DNA of 64,000 nt from Candidatus Dichloromethanomonas elyunquensis (GTDB lineage: Bacteria > Bacillota > Desulfitobacteriia > Desulfitobacteriales > Syntrophobotulaceae): assembly GCA_001515265.1 (NCBI GenBank), contig LNDB01000002.1, forward strand, positions 1-64,000, written 5' to 3'. This document shows, one piece after another, positions 42,123-50,136 of this stretch. The notes beneath the pieces are model-generated. The model saw only the letters and a list, made by a program, of their open reading frames with translations. It was not told the origin of the DNA and did no database searches. The translations under genes and the position numbers were made by a program. Numbering within the stretch: position 1 is the stretch's first letter; each line of letters begins with the position of its first letter.

Positions 42123-43061
42123 ATGAAAGTTATCAGCAGTATCAAGATGGGAGAAGACCGTGTACAAAAATTGCTTGCGGCTCAACCCCAAGCAAAAATT
42201 GATCAAGTCAAAGATTTTTCCGAAAAAGATGAAGAAGCAGAAATTCTTCTTACCTACGGCTGGGACCTGAAAAAAGAAACCCTGGACCTTTACCCGAATT
42301 TGAAATGGGTACAGACCTTGAGTGCAGGGGTAGATACCCTGCCTTTAGCAGGATTGGACGAGAAAAAGATCCTATTAACGAATGTGAAAGGCGCTCATAA
42401 GATTCAAATGGCTGAACACGTTGTCTGGAGCATATTGATGCTTCTAAGACAAGGAGTAACATTCGTAAAGCAGCAAGAGAAAAGGATTTTCAGTGCCAAA
42501 CCTCCGGTTGATGAGATGTACGGAAAAACGGTTTGTATCATTGGAGCTGGAATGATTGGGAAGGAAATCGCCCAAAGATGTTCAGCTTTTGGGATGAAAG
42601 TTCTTGGAGTTTCCCGTAAAGGCATTCATGATGAAGCTTTCGCCAAAGTGGTAACAACAGATGAGATGTCCGAAGTGGTAGGCGTAAGTGATATTGTGGT
42701 TGTGGTCCTGCCCCTGACCCCCAAAACGAGAAATTTTATTAATGAAGATTTTATTAAACTCATGAAAGATGGGGCACTTCTTGTGAACGCGGCCAGGGGA
42801 CCTGTTGCCGATGAAGCGGCCCTTCTGAAAGCCCTTCAAGACCGCAAGATTACGGCTGCGGCTCTTGATGTATTTGTCCGGGAACCTCTTCCGGAAGACA
42901 GTCCCTTTTGGAGTTTGGAGAATATCTTCATTACTCCTCACATTGGAGGAAGAACCATTCAGGCTTCCGAGAGAATGTGGGAGGTCTTTACCCGGAATCT
43001 TTCCACCTATCCTGACCTGCAAGAGATGATCAACAGGATTGATTTGTCCGTTGGATATTAA
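42123..43061 (+). CDS. D-2-hydroxyacid dehydrogenase
   Basis: A 312-residue NAD-dependent dehydrogenase. The Rossmann motif IGAGMIGKEIAQRCSAFGMK lies near residue 140. The catalytic set Arg (NAARGPVADEAALL near 222), Glu (FVREPLPEDSPFW near 252) and His (FITPHIGGRT near 273) is complete. It may reduce glyoxylate or hydroxypyruvate, which would fit the hyi-garR-garK cassette elsewhere in the window, but the substrate is not determined. AAGGGGAC precedes the ATG. Confidence 0.88.
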   Translation: MKVISSIKMGEDRVQKLLAAQPQAKIDQVKDFSEKDEEAEILLTYGWDLKKETLDLYPNLKWVQTLSAGVDTLPLAGLDEKKILLTNVKGAHKIQMAEHVVWSILMLLRQGVTFVKQQEKRIFSAKPPVDEMYGKTVCIIGAGMIGKEIAQRCSAFGMKVLGVSRKGIHDEAFAKVVTTDEMSEVVGVSDIVVVVLPLTPKTRNFINEDFIKLMKDGALLVNAARGPVADEAALLKALQDRKITAAALDVFVREPLPEDSPFWSLENIFITPHIGGRTIQASERMWEVFTRNLSTYPDLQEMINRIDLSVGY

Positions 43062-43085
43062 CTCCCATAATAATAAGGAGAAAGA

Positions 43086-44675
43086 ATGAACGACTTTCAG
43101 CAAAAAATAATCGATATTATAGCAAAATATTCACCTGTTTGGCTGGTAGGAGGAGCGGTACGGGACAAGCTCCTTGGGCTGGAATCCAAGGATATTGATC
43201 TTGTTACCTATATGAAACCTGAAAATATTGATTATATTCTGCGGGAAAACGGTTTTCATCCACAGCAAATCGGAATGCGCTTTAAAACCTTAAGCCTTTT
43301 TGAAGATGGAAAGAGAATTGATATTGTTTCCACGGAAGACTTGGGGAAAGATGCTTCACAGAGAGATTTTACGATTAATGCTATTTATGTCGACCCTCTT
43401 ACAGAGAAATTTTATGACCCTTGGGAAGGAAGCAAGCACTTAAAGGAGAGACGTTTGCAGACCTGCGGGAATGCACAGGACAGATTTAGGGAAGATCCGG
43501 TCCGTATTCTTCGGATGATTAAATTCGCAGTAAAATTGAACATGGAAATTGAGGAAAAAACCTGGGAAGAAGCGAAAAACCAGGTGACATTATTGGAGAA
43601 TATTTCAAAGGAAAGAGTTTCTTCCGAACTGGCTCAGATTTTGGTACTGGAAAACGCGGAAAAGGCGGTCCGGCTGCTTGGGGAAGTTGCCTATTGGGAT
43701 GTTTTTGTTCCGGAATTGGCCAGACTCAAAGGAATCGTCCAGAACCAGTACCACTCGCTGGATGTCTGGGAGCACACCCTGGCTGTCTTTCGGGGTACTC
43801 CCCAGGACCTATTTTTAAGACTTGCAGGTCTGTTTCATGATGTCGGGAAATGGGAAGTTGCCAGTAGGGAGTGCTATTTAGCCGGGAGATTAGTTTTTAA
43901 AAATATGCAGTACAGGATTGAGGATTATCAGATTATTGGGACCCGGGGGAAGAGGGAATTAGAAAGTAAACTTAAGCCCCTGGCTGGCAAGCATATTAAA
44001 ATTCTTGGCGCTAATTTGGATCAATTCCCTGAGACTGTCCAGTTTAAGAGGATATTGATTGGAGAAAACGCCGACAGGGGACTAACTTTTGTGGAAAATG
44101 GAAAAAGACATTTTCTGAATCACGAAAAGGCCAGTGCCAGGATATTAGAAGATATCCTGAAGAGATATACATTCTCGATGTTTTTTAAAGGCGCCGGCCA
44201 GAAAAGGGAAAGAAGCCTGCTTAAACTTGTGGAAAATCACATGCAGGCAACATTGACCTTTATGCCAGAATTTAGAGATGAACCATCCAAAAGATCTTTT
44301 AGGCATAGGGCTGCGGAATTGGTTTGGAATATTTCCTGGGATGGCAGGGACTTTGAATTGCAAAATATTTATGACTTCTTAGTGCTTTGGAAGGCTGACT
44401 TTGATGCAGGCAAAGTGCATAGTGAGGAGCAAAACAGCCTTTTGGAAAAGATATTTAAAGAAGTGATTACGATCGCATTGTGGCAAAATGAAAACCTTCC
44501 GAAGATTGAATGGGGGTTATGCCTTTCTTTCGCTTCTGCAGAAGGATTATCAGGTCAGAGCTTCGGAAAATTTAAGGATTTTATTCGGACAAAACTCATG
44601 AAGGAGATGACTGTTGGGTTATCTGAAGTTTTTCTGAAAAAAGCGTTTGCAGAATTTAATAATTTAGATAAATAG
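43086..44675 (+). CDS. CCA-adding-enzyme family nucleotidyltransferase with HD domain
   Basis: A 529-residue class II tRNA nucleotidyltransferase/poly(A) polymerase-type protein. It shows WLVGGAVRDKLLG, the DxD metal pair in SKDIDLVTYM near residue 38, RDFTINAIYVDP near 95, and the RNA-binding RFREDPVRILRMIKFA near 135. An HD domain motif LFHDVGKWE follows near 250. It is longer than minimal CCA enzymes, with an extra C-terminal region of no recognised domain. AAGGAGAAAG precedes the ATG. Confidence 0.88.
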   Translation: MNDFQQKIIDIIAKYSPVWLVGGAVRDKLLGLESKDIDLVTYMKPENIDYILRENGFHPQQIGMRFKTLSLFEDGKRIDIVSTEDLGKDASQRDFTINAIYVDPLTEKFYDPWEGSKHLKERRLQTCGNAQDRFREDPVRILRMIKFAVKLNMEIEEKTWEEAKNQVTLLENISKERVSSELAQILVLENAEKAVRLLGEVAYWDVFVPELARLKGIVQNQYHSLDVWEHTLAVFRGTPQDLFLRLAGLFHDVGKWEVASRECYLAGRLVFKNMQYRIEDYQIIGTRGKRELESKLKPLAGKHIKILGANLDQFPETVQFKRILIGENADRGLTFVENGKRHFLNHEKASARILEDILKRYTFSMFFKGAGQKRERSLLKLVENHMQATLTFMPEFRDEPSKRSFRHRAAELVWNISWDGRDFELQNIYDFLVLWKADFDAGKVHSEEQNSLLEKIFKEVITIALWQNENLPKIEWGLCLSFASAEGLSGQSFGKFKDFIRTKLMKEMTVGLSEVFLKKAFAEFNNLDK

Positions 44676-44691
44676 AGAGGAGAAGGCAGGT

Positions 44692-45336
44692 ATGAAATGG
44701 CGTTGTGCGGTATGTGGCTACATTCATCATGGGGAAAATCCGCCCGAGATTTGTCCGGTCTGTGGAGTTGATTCCAGCTATTTCGAAAAAATTGATACTC
44801 AGCCTCAGGAAACATCCGAAAAGGTTCCAATGGAGATTCTCACCCCTGAGGAAGCAGTGAAAAAGGCTGTTCGTTCCCTCTCCTATGGGCTGTTTATTAT
44901 CACAGCAAACCATGAAGAAAAAGATAACGGCCAAACAGCAAACACCTGCTTTCAAATTACATCTGACCCTGTTCAGGTCGCTATCGGCATCAATAAGAAT
45001 AATTATACTCATGAACTGATTTCCAAGAGCGGCAAGTTCGGGGTCTCCATCCTTGATCAAAACGGCGGTGATCTTGCCAGGAATTTCGGGTACCGTTCGG
45101 GGAGAGAAGTAAATAAATTTGAAGGAATCAAAGCACACCGGGGAATATTGGGTGTGCTGGTGTTAGATGAAGCGTTGGCAAATCTGGAAGCGAAGGTGGT
45201 TAATTCCATGGATACAGGGACACACACCCTTTTCTTAGGTACAGTTGCTTCCGGGGAAGTGTTGGGGAATGGAAAACCTATGACTTATGATTATTTCAGA
45301 TCGAAAAATGACCTTAAAAAAAGAAAGACTCCGTAG
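44692..45336 (+). CDS. rubredoxin-like/flavin reductase fusion (high-molecular-weight rubredoxin type)
   Basis: A 214-residue fusion. The N-terminal 40 residues form a rubredoxin-like Fe site (CAVCGYIHHG, then CPVCGVDSS), and the rest is a flavin reductase-like FMN-binding split barrel (SLSYGLFIITANHEEKDNGQTANTCFQITSDP, NSMDTGTHTLFLG). It probably moves electrons from NAD(P)H to diiron proteins. In Moorella Hrb the order is flavin reductase then rubredoxin; here it is reversed. It is 16 bp after the CCA-type gene. Confidence 0.88.
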   Translation: MKWRCAVCGYIHHGENPPEICPVCGVDSSYFEKIDTQPQETSEKVPMEILTPEEAVKKAVRSLSYGLFIITANHEEKDNGQTANTCFQITSDPVQVAIGINKNNYTHELISKSGKFGVSILDQNGGDLARNFGYRSGREVNKFEGIKAHRGILGVLVLDEALANLEAKVVNSMDTGTHTLFLGTVASGEVLGNGKPMTYDYFRSKNDLKKRKTP

Positions 45337-45413
45337 AATTACGGAGATATGAGGGGATTTTATATGAATAGGGAGGGGACATGTTCAGTATAACAAAGGT
45401 TTAAAATGAAAGT

Positions 45414-45461
45414 ATTAAGCTGCTGTTAAATACTCGTAAAAAGTTTTGACAGCAGCTTTTT
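45414..45461 (+). terminator. intrinsic terminator after the rubredoxin-flavin reductase gene
   Basis: AAGCTGCTGT and ACAGCAGCTT form a perfect ten-base stem with a 22-base loop, followed by TTTT. A smaller hairpin (CTCCGT/ACGGAG) sits at the end of the coding region. Confidence 0.65.
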
Positions 45462-45496
45462 TGTTCTTTCGAAAATGAATTGATGCGGTTTTCTTT

Positions 45497-46657
45497 TTAT
45501 ATTCTTTTCTTTACAAAGCGTGATATTCTGGAAAGCGCTTCAAGCAATTGCTGGGTGGAATAGGCGTAAGAACAGCGGATATGCCCTTCTCCGGCAGGAC
45601 CGAAGGCTGTACCGGGGACCACAGCCACTTTTTCTTCCTTGATCAGCTGCTCTGCGAATTCATCTGAACGAAGACCTGTTGCAGTGATATCCGGGAAGAC
45701 ATAAAAAGCCCCCAGGGGTTCAAAACAAGTCAGGCCCATTTCCCGAAAACCGTTTACCAGAATCCTGCGGCGTCGGTCATATTCTAAGAGCATTTCTTTT
45801 TTTGCTGAATCTCCAGCTTTCAATCCTTCCAGCGCAGCGATTTGTGCCATAATGGGAGCGCACATGATGGTATACTGGTGGATTCTGGTCATAGCCAGGA
45901 TAAGATCAGGGTGCCCGGCGACATAACCGATACGCCATCCAGTCATGGCATAAGCTTTAGAGAAACCGCTTACATGCAAAGTCCTGTTTTTCATGTAAGG
46001 CAGGGTTGCAAAGGGAGTATGTGTTCCTTCATACGTTAGATCGGAATAAATTTCATCGGTAATGACAATCAGGTCATTTTCGGAAGCAAAACGGGCGATG
46101 GGAAGCAATTCATCACGGGTCATAATGGCTCCCGTGGGATTATTGGGATAAGAGAGGACTAATACTTTGCAATTCGGTGTATAAGCCAATTGCAAATCAT
46201 CAACTTGAAGACGGAAATCATGTTCAGCCCTCAATGGGACATAGTGGATATCGGCTCCGGCTATGGCGGCACAGCCGGCGTAAGCCACATAAGATGGGTC
46301 CGGAATCAGGACACCGTTACCCGGAACGATCAATGCGCGCATAGCCAGGTCTACAGCTTCACTGGCGCCTACGGTAATGAGCAGCTCAGTATCCGGATTG
46401 TACTGCAAGCCCTGATTTTTGGCCATATATTTGGACAATTCACGGCGTAATTCTAAAAGCCCGGCATTGCTGGTATACATGGTTTGACCCTGCTCCAGGG
46501 AAAAAATCGCGGATTCCCTCATGACCCATGGTGTTGCAAAATCGGGTTCCCCTACCCCGAGAGATATGATATCCTCCATTGTAGCTGCCAGGTCAAAAAA
46601 TTTGCGTATTCCAGATGGTTTCAGGTTTGCTGCCAAAGGTGATAAATACTCTTTCAT
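45497..46657 (-). CDS. class I/II PLP-dependent aminotransferase
   Basis: A 386-residue fold-type I aminotransferase. LGVGEPDFATPW lies near residue 34, YPNNPTGAIM near 171, the PLP Lys in SGFSKAYAMTGWRIGY near 235, and the carboxylate Arg in HIRCSYAYS near 365. It belongs to the aspartate/aromatic aminotransferase group; the substrate is unclear. Its ATG overlaps the Lrp-type regulator stop by four bases, so the two are coupled. Confidence 0.92.
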   Translation of the reverse strand: MKEYLSPLAANLKPSGIRKFFDLAATMEDIISLGVGEPDFATPWVMRESAIFSLEQGQTMYTSNAGLLELRRELSKYMAKNQGLQYNPDTELLITVGASEAVDLAMRALIVPGNGVLIPDPSYVAYAGCAAIAGADIHYVPLRAEHDFRLQVDDLQLAYTPNCKVLVLSYPNNPTGAIMTRDELLPIARFASENDLIVITDEIYSDLTYEGTHTPFATLPYMKNRTLHVSGFSKAYAMTGWRIGYVAGHPDLILAMTRIHQYTIMCAPIMAQIAALEGLKAGDSAKKEMLLEYDRRRRILVNGFREMGLTCFEPLGAFYVFPDITATGLRSDEFAEQLIKEEKVAVVPGTAFGPAGEGHIRCSYAYSTQQLLEALSRISRFVKKRI

Positions 46658-47151
46658 GGCGTAATCATAAGGCGTTTAGGCCCTTCTTCCTCTCCGTGGA
46701 ATTCCATTCCATCTTGTTTATATCTTCGAAGAATAAAACGGGTAGAAGTGGTTTCGATCAGTTCCGAAGGGGATAGTTTATCCGATACAAACTGGGCAAT
46801 TTCATGCATGTTGTGGCCTTCAACCACCAAACAAAGATCAAAATCTCCGGACATTAAATAAACGGATTTGATTTCCGGAAATTTTTGAAAACGCTGGGCG
46901 ATTTTATCATAACCGTGGCCTCTCTGCGGAAGGACTTTAACATCAATTAAAGCGGTTACTCTGTCTTCTTCCAGCTGTTCGTAATTAATCAACAGCCCAT
47001 ACTTGACGATAACCTTATCTTTTTCCCATTGTTTTATTTTCTTATTTACATATTCCGGGGTTAAACCGGTTTGAATGGACAATTCCTCGGGTGTCAGGCG
47101 GCAATCCTGTGATAAAATATAAAGGAGGCTGCGATCTTCCTGGGATAGCAT
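46654..47151 (-). CDS. Lrp/AsnC family transcriptional regulator
   Basis: A 165-residue regulator with an N-terminal HTH (LLYILSQDCRLTPEELSIQTGLTPEYVNKKIKQWE) and a C-terminal RAM ligand domain (VTALIDVKVLPQRGHGYDKIAQRF and YLMSGDFDLCLVVEG). I start it at MLSQEDRSLL (47151), ten bases after AAAGGGG. It is co-transcribed with the downstream aminotransferase, so it probably responds to an amino acid and controls that gene. Confidence 0.9.
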   Translation of the reverse strand: MLSQEDRSLLYILSQDCRLTPEELSIQTGLTPEYVNKKIKQWEKDKVIVKYGLLINYEQLEEDRVTALIDVKVLPQRGHGYDKIAQRFQKFPEIKSVYLMSGDFDLCLVVEGHNMHEIAQFVSDKLSPSELIETTSTRFILRRYKQDGMEFHGEEEGPKRLMITP

Positions 47152-47339
47152 AAATACAGTACCCCTTTCCAACAATTTAGACTATAATATCATAATTTTG
47201 GATGTTATAACAACTTAAAAAAGAAAACTTTTTAATGTTGATCTTCTCATAAATATACATTTGCATCTATTCAGGTTATAATATATGGGAAATTGGGTAA
47301 TCTCACCTTGTTGAAAGAAATGACTGGCAAAGGTTCAAT

Positions 47340-47807
47340 ATGTGTAATTTAAATATTGTAATGATCGAACCTGAAATTCCTCCAAACACCGGGAATGTAG
47401 CAAGGTTATGTGCTGCGGTAGGAGCAGATTTGCATTTGGTTAAACCTTTGGGGTTTAGTATTGATGATAGGCATTTAAAAAGAGCGGGACTGGATTATTG
47501 GCACCTTTTAAATGTTTTTGTCTATGAAAATTTTATGGAATTTGAACGGAAGAATCCCGAAGGTGAGCGTTTCCTGGCAACGACCAAAGCAAAACAGTAT
47601 CACAGCGATGTGCAATACCCTGCACAATGTTACTTGCTTTTCGGAAAAGAAACAAAAGGGTTAGCGCCGGAAATTCTAAACCGTTATCCTCAAAATCTTA
47701 TTCGTCTGCCGATGAGAAAAGATGCCCGTTCCCTGAACTTGTCCAATTCCGTGGCAGTAGTAACGTATGAGGTCTTGCGGCAGTGGAAATATCCTCAGCT
47801 CACTTAG
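47340..47807 (+). CDS. trmL: tRNA (cytidine(34)-2'-O)-methyltransferase
   Basis: A 155-residue SPOUT methyltransferase. All three motifs are clear: EPEIPPNTGNVARLCAAVGADLHLVKPLGF at the N-terminus, LLFGKETKGLAPEIL near 100 and IRLPMRKDARSLNLSNSVAVVTYE near 125. It methylates the wobble base of tRNA-Leu isoacceptors; two tRNA-Leu genes lie in this window, though not next to it. ATG start, upstream of the glycosyl-1-phosphate transferase. Confidence 0.93.
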   Translation: MCNLNIVMIEPEIPPNTGNVARLCAAVGADLHLVKPLGFSIDDRHLKRAGLDYWHLLNVFVYENFMEFERKNPEGERFLATTKAKQYHSDVQYPAQCYLLFGKETKGLAPEILNRYPQNLIRLPMRKDARSLNLSNSVAVVTYEVLRQWKYPQLT

Positions 47808-47828
47808 CTGAGTGTCATGGAGGCAAAA

Positions 47829-48863
47829 ATGATAACATATGTAATTAGTTTTACTGCAGCAGTCCTTTTCGCCTTGATTTTAACCCCCGGGGCAATTATC
47901 CTTGCGAGAAGATGGGGGATATTGGATCATCCCGGAGAACGCAGAATTCATTCCATACCTATACCGAGGCTTGGAGGGGCGGCCATCTACCTATCATTCT
48001 GGTTGGCTGTATTTATTAATGGTCATTTCAATAGAACGATCTTAGGATTTTTCCTGGGGAGCACTATTATTTTTATTGTTGGTCTAGCGGATGATATCAA
48101 AGACATAAGGCCCTTATATAAGCTCATTTGGCAGATCATAGCAGCAGTTATCCCTTTTTTCTTCGGGCTTCCGGTGGTAGAGAAAATCACCTTGCCTTTT
48201 CTTAATCAGGTGAATCTTGGGTATTTTGGATATGCTTTTATTCTTTTCTGGATCGTCGGCTTGGTCAATACGGTGAATATTTCTGACGGGCTTGATGGAT
48301 TGGCCGGAGGGATTTGTACCATCGCCGCTCTGATTCTGTTCTGGTCTGCAAACCGGATTGGGAATGAGCAAGCGTCTTACCTCATGCTGGCTTTAGCCGG
48401 AGCTGCCTTTGGCTTTCTTTTTTATAATTTTCACCCTGCGAAAATCTTTATGGGAGATTCAGGAAGTATGTTCCTTGGCTATATCATTGGAGCAGTATCC
48501 GTTTGGGGACTGTTGAAAACCGCTACACTTTTTGGCTTGGTTGTCCCTATTTTGGTTCTCGGGATGCCTTTAACCGACTTGGTTTTTGCCGTTATTAGAA
48601 GGAGTTGGAAGAGGTTATCTATTGCCAGGGCGGACAGGGGACACTTGCATCATCGCCTTTTGGATTCAGGACTCACCCAGAGACAGGCTGTTCTCATTTT
48701 GTACGCTATCAGTTTTTGTTTTGGACTGGCGGCAGTTTTTTGTGATTATGACAATTGGTTTATGGCCATACTTCTTGTAATTATCAATTTTGTGTTAATC
48801 CTTCAGATCATGTTTCGGAGATTCCGCTGGCATAAAGCCTTGGCCAGGGGGGACTCTAAATGA
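47829..48863 (+). CDS. undecaprenyl-phosphate glycosyl-1-phosphate transferase (MraY/WecA/TagO family)
   Basis: A 344-residue polytopic membrane enzyme with about ten to eleven helices. Motifs: PIPRLGGAAIYLSFW near 44, GLADDIKD near 93, VNISDGLDGLAGGICT near 152, MGDSGSMFLGYIIGA near 208, and ADRGHLHHRLLDSGL near 269 with the HHR loop of WecA/TagO. It starts wall polymer or glycan synthesis by loading a sugar-1-phosphate onto undecaprenyl phosphate. ATG 47829, five bases after GGAGG, is preferred. Confidence 0.92.
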   Translation: MITYVISFTAAVLFALILTPGAIILARRWGILDHPGERRIHSIPIPRLGGAAIYLSFWLAVFINGHFNRTILGFFLGSTIIFIVGLADDIKDIRPLYKLIWQIIAAVIPFFFGLPVVEKITLPFLNQVNLGYFGYAFILFWIVGLVNTVNISDGLDGLAGGICTIAALILFWSANRIGNEQASYLMLALAGAAFGFLFYNFHPAKIFMGDSGSMFLGYIIGAVSVWGLLKTATLFGLVVPILVLGMPLTDLVFAVIRRSWKRLSIARADRGHLHHRLLDSGLTQRQAVLILYAISFCFGLAAVFCDYDNWFMAILLVIINFVLILQIMFRRFRWHKALARGDSK

Positions 48864-48882
48864 CGGATAGGAGGAAATAGCT

Positions 48883-49578
48883 ATGCAGGTGATATTTCAT
48901 AGTCATGCCTGTTTTGAGATTAATTCAGCTCAAGGGAAAATTTTGATCGATCCTTTTTTAAGAGATAATCCCAAAGCGATAGTGAGCCCTGATGATTTTC
49001 AAGAGCTTGATGCTGTCCTGGTTTCCCATGGACACGGAGACCACCTTGGAGATGCCATTGAAATAGCCCTGAAAACGGGGGCAATTCTCATTGCAAATTC
49101 AGAGTTGGCCGATTTCGCTGCTAGGTCCGGTGTGAAAGTGCATCGGCTGCATATCGGCGGAAAATATCAATTTCCTTTTGGAACGGTCAAACTCACCCAA
49201 GCCATTCACGGTTCCGGCATAGCCAATGGAGATGGGACCTATCTCTATGGCGGTCTAGCCTGCGGTTTTCTGATTCAGGCAGAAGGAAAATGGCTTTACC
49301 ATGCAGGGGATACCGGTCTTTTTGGAGATATGCAGATCATAGGGAGGTATCACGATTTGGAACTCGCCATGCTTCCGATTGGCGATAATTATGTTATGGG
49401 GCCTGAGGACGCGGTTATTGCAGCCCAAATGCTCCGTGCCAAGCATGTCGTTCCCATGCATTTTGATACCTTTCCGCTAATCCGGCAGGATGCCGGGAAT
49501 TTTCTTGATCTTCTCCAGCGTAAGGCCCCTGAGTGTGTGGGAATTTTACTGGATGTCGGGCAAATGATGGAGCTGTAG
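48883..49578 (+). CDS. UPF0173 metallo-beta-lactamase fold hydrolase
   Basis: A 231-residue metallohydrolase with the UPF0173 (YtkL) pattern. It has FHSHACFEI and IDPFLRDNPKA at the N-terminus, the HxHxDH zinc motif in VSHGHGDHLGDAIEIA near 48, the HAGDTGLFGDM block near 145, and VPMHFDTFPLI near 190. The substrate is unknown. GGAGG precedes the ATG, and a strong terminator follows. Confidence 0.9.
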   Translation: MQVIFHSHACFEINSAQGKILIDPFLRDNPKAIVSPDDFQELDAVLVSHGHGDHLGDAIEIALKTGAILIANSELADFAARSGVKVHRLHIGGKYQFPFGTVKLTQAIHGSGIANGDGTYLYGGLACGFLIQAEGKWLYHAGDTGLFGDMQIIGRYHDLELAMLPIGDNYVMGPEDAVIAAQMLRAKHVVPMHFDTFPLIRQDAGNFLDLLQRKAPECVGILLDVGQMMEL

Positions 49579-49632
49579 AAGTTCGCTCTGTAATACTAAA
49601 ATGAAAATATAAGTTCATAACCTTAAAAAGAT

Positions 49633-49665
49633 AAATATCCTGCAAGTTTTGCAGGATATTTTTTT
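49633..49665 (+). terminator. intrinsic terminator after the UPF0173 gene
   Basis: AATATCCTGCA and TGCAGGATATT form a perfect 11-base stem with a five-base loop, followed by TTTTT. Confidence 0.85.
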
Positions 49666-49703
49666 GGGAAAAGGGAAAAAATACAGGCGAGGAGATGATT
49701 TCC

Positions 49704-49844
49704 GTGAATGAAAAGCAATGTATCCGAAATTGTATTTTTTCTGTTAGTGGTGCTTGCCGTTTGAAGCACACCCAAGGGCTGGAATTAAAAGGACAAGACT
49801 GTCCATATCGGGAAGGCTCACAAGCGGCAATTTCTGTACTTTAG
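49704..49844 (+). CDS. small Cys-containing protein of unknown function
   Basis: A 46-residue frame too short for the ORF track. GTG start, preceded by GCGAGGAGATGATTT. The protein has CIRNCIFSVSGAC early and GQDCPYREGSQ near the C-terminus, giving four cysteines. Short clostridial proteins with a CxxxC...C...DC(P/I)Y pattern are common and often misnamed; they may bind a metal. It ends 17 bp before the SASP-like gene, so the two may be co-expressed. Confidence 0.55.
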   Translation: MNEKQCIRNCIFSVSGACRLKHTQGLELKGQDCPYREGSQAAISVL

Positions 49845-49861
49845 AAGGAGTGGTAACGGCA

Positions 49862-50062
49862 ATGGAAAGCTTGGAAAAAGGTAATACTAAACGGGGGAGC
49901 AAAAAACAGAATAGTTTTATTGATGATCTGAAGATGGAGATTGCTTCTGAACTCGGAATTATCGACCAAATTGAAGATAGTGGATGGCAGTCTCTGAGTC
50001 CCAGGGTTTCAGGCAAAATTGGCGGAAAGTTATCTCAAAGATTAAGGAAAATGGGTAAATAA
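49862..50062 (+). CDS. divergent alpha/beta-type small acid-soluble spore protein
   Basis: A 66-residue protein. The segment LKMEIASELGIIDQIEDSGW aligns with the first SASP motif (LKxEIAxELG), and SPRVSGKIGGKLSQRLRKMGK with the second (GxxGGxxxKRLVxxA). SASPs coat spore DNA and protect it against damage; the EIA protease-cut region is also present. ATG 49862 follows AAGGAG by 11 bases; the ORF track's longer N-terminus belongs to the preceding small gene's frame region. This supports sporulation. Confidence 0.8.
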   Translation: MESLEKGNTKRGSKKQNSFIDDLKMEIASELGIIDQIEDSGWQSLSPRVSGKIGGKLSQRLRKMGK

Positions 50063-50136
50063 GCTTATATATATATCAAATAGTGTATAGCCCCGCCTTG
50101 TGGTATAATAATAAATAAACAGGTGGGGCGTTGCTA

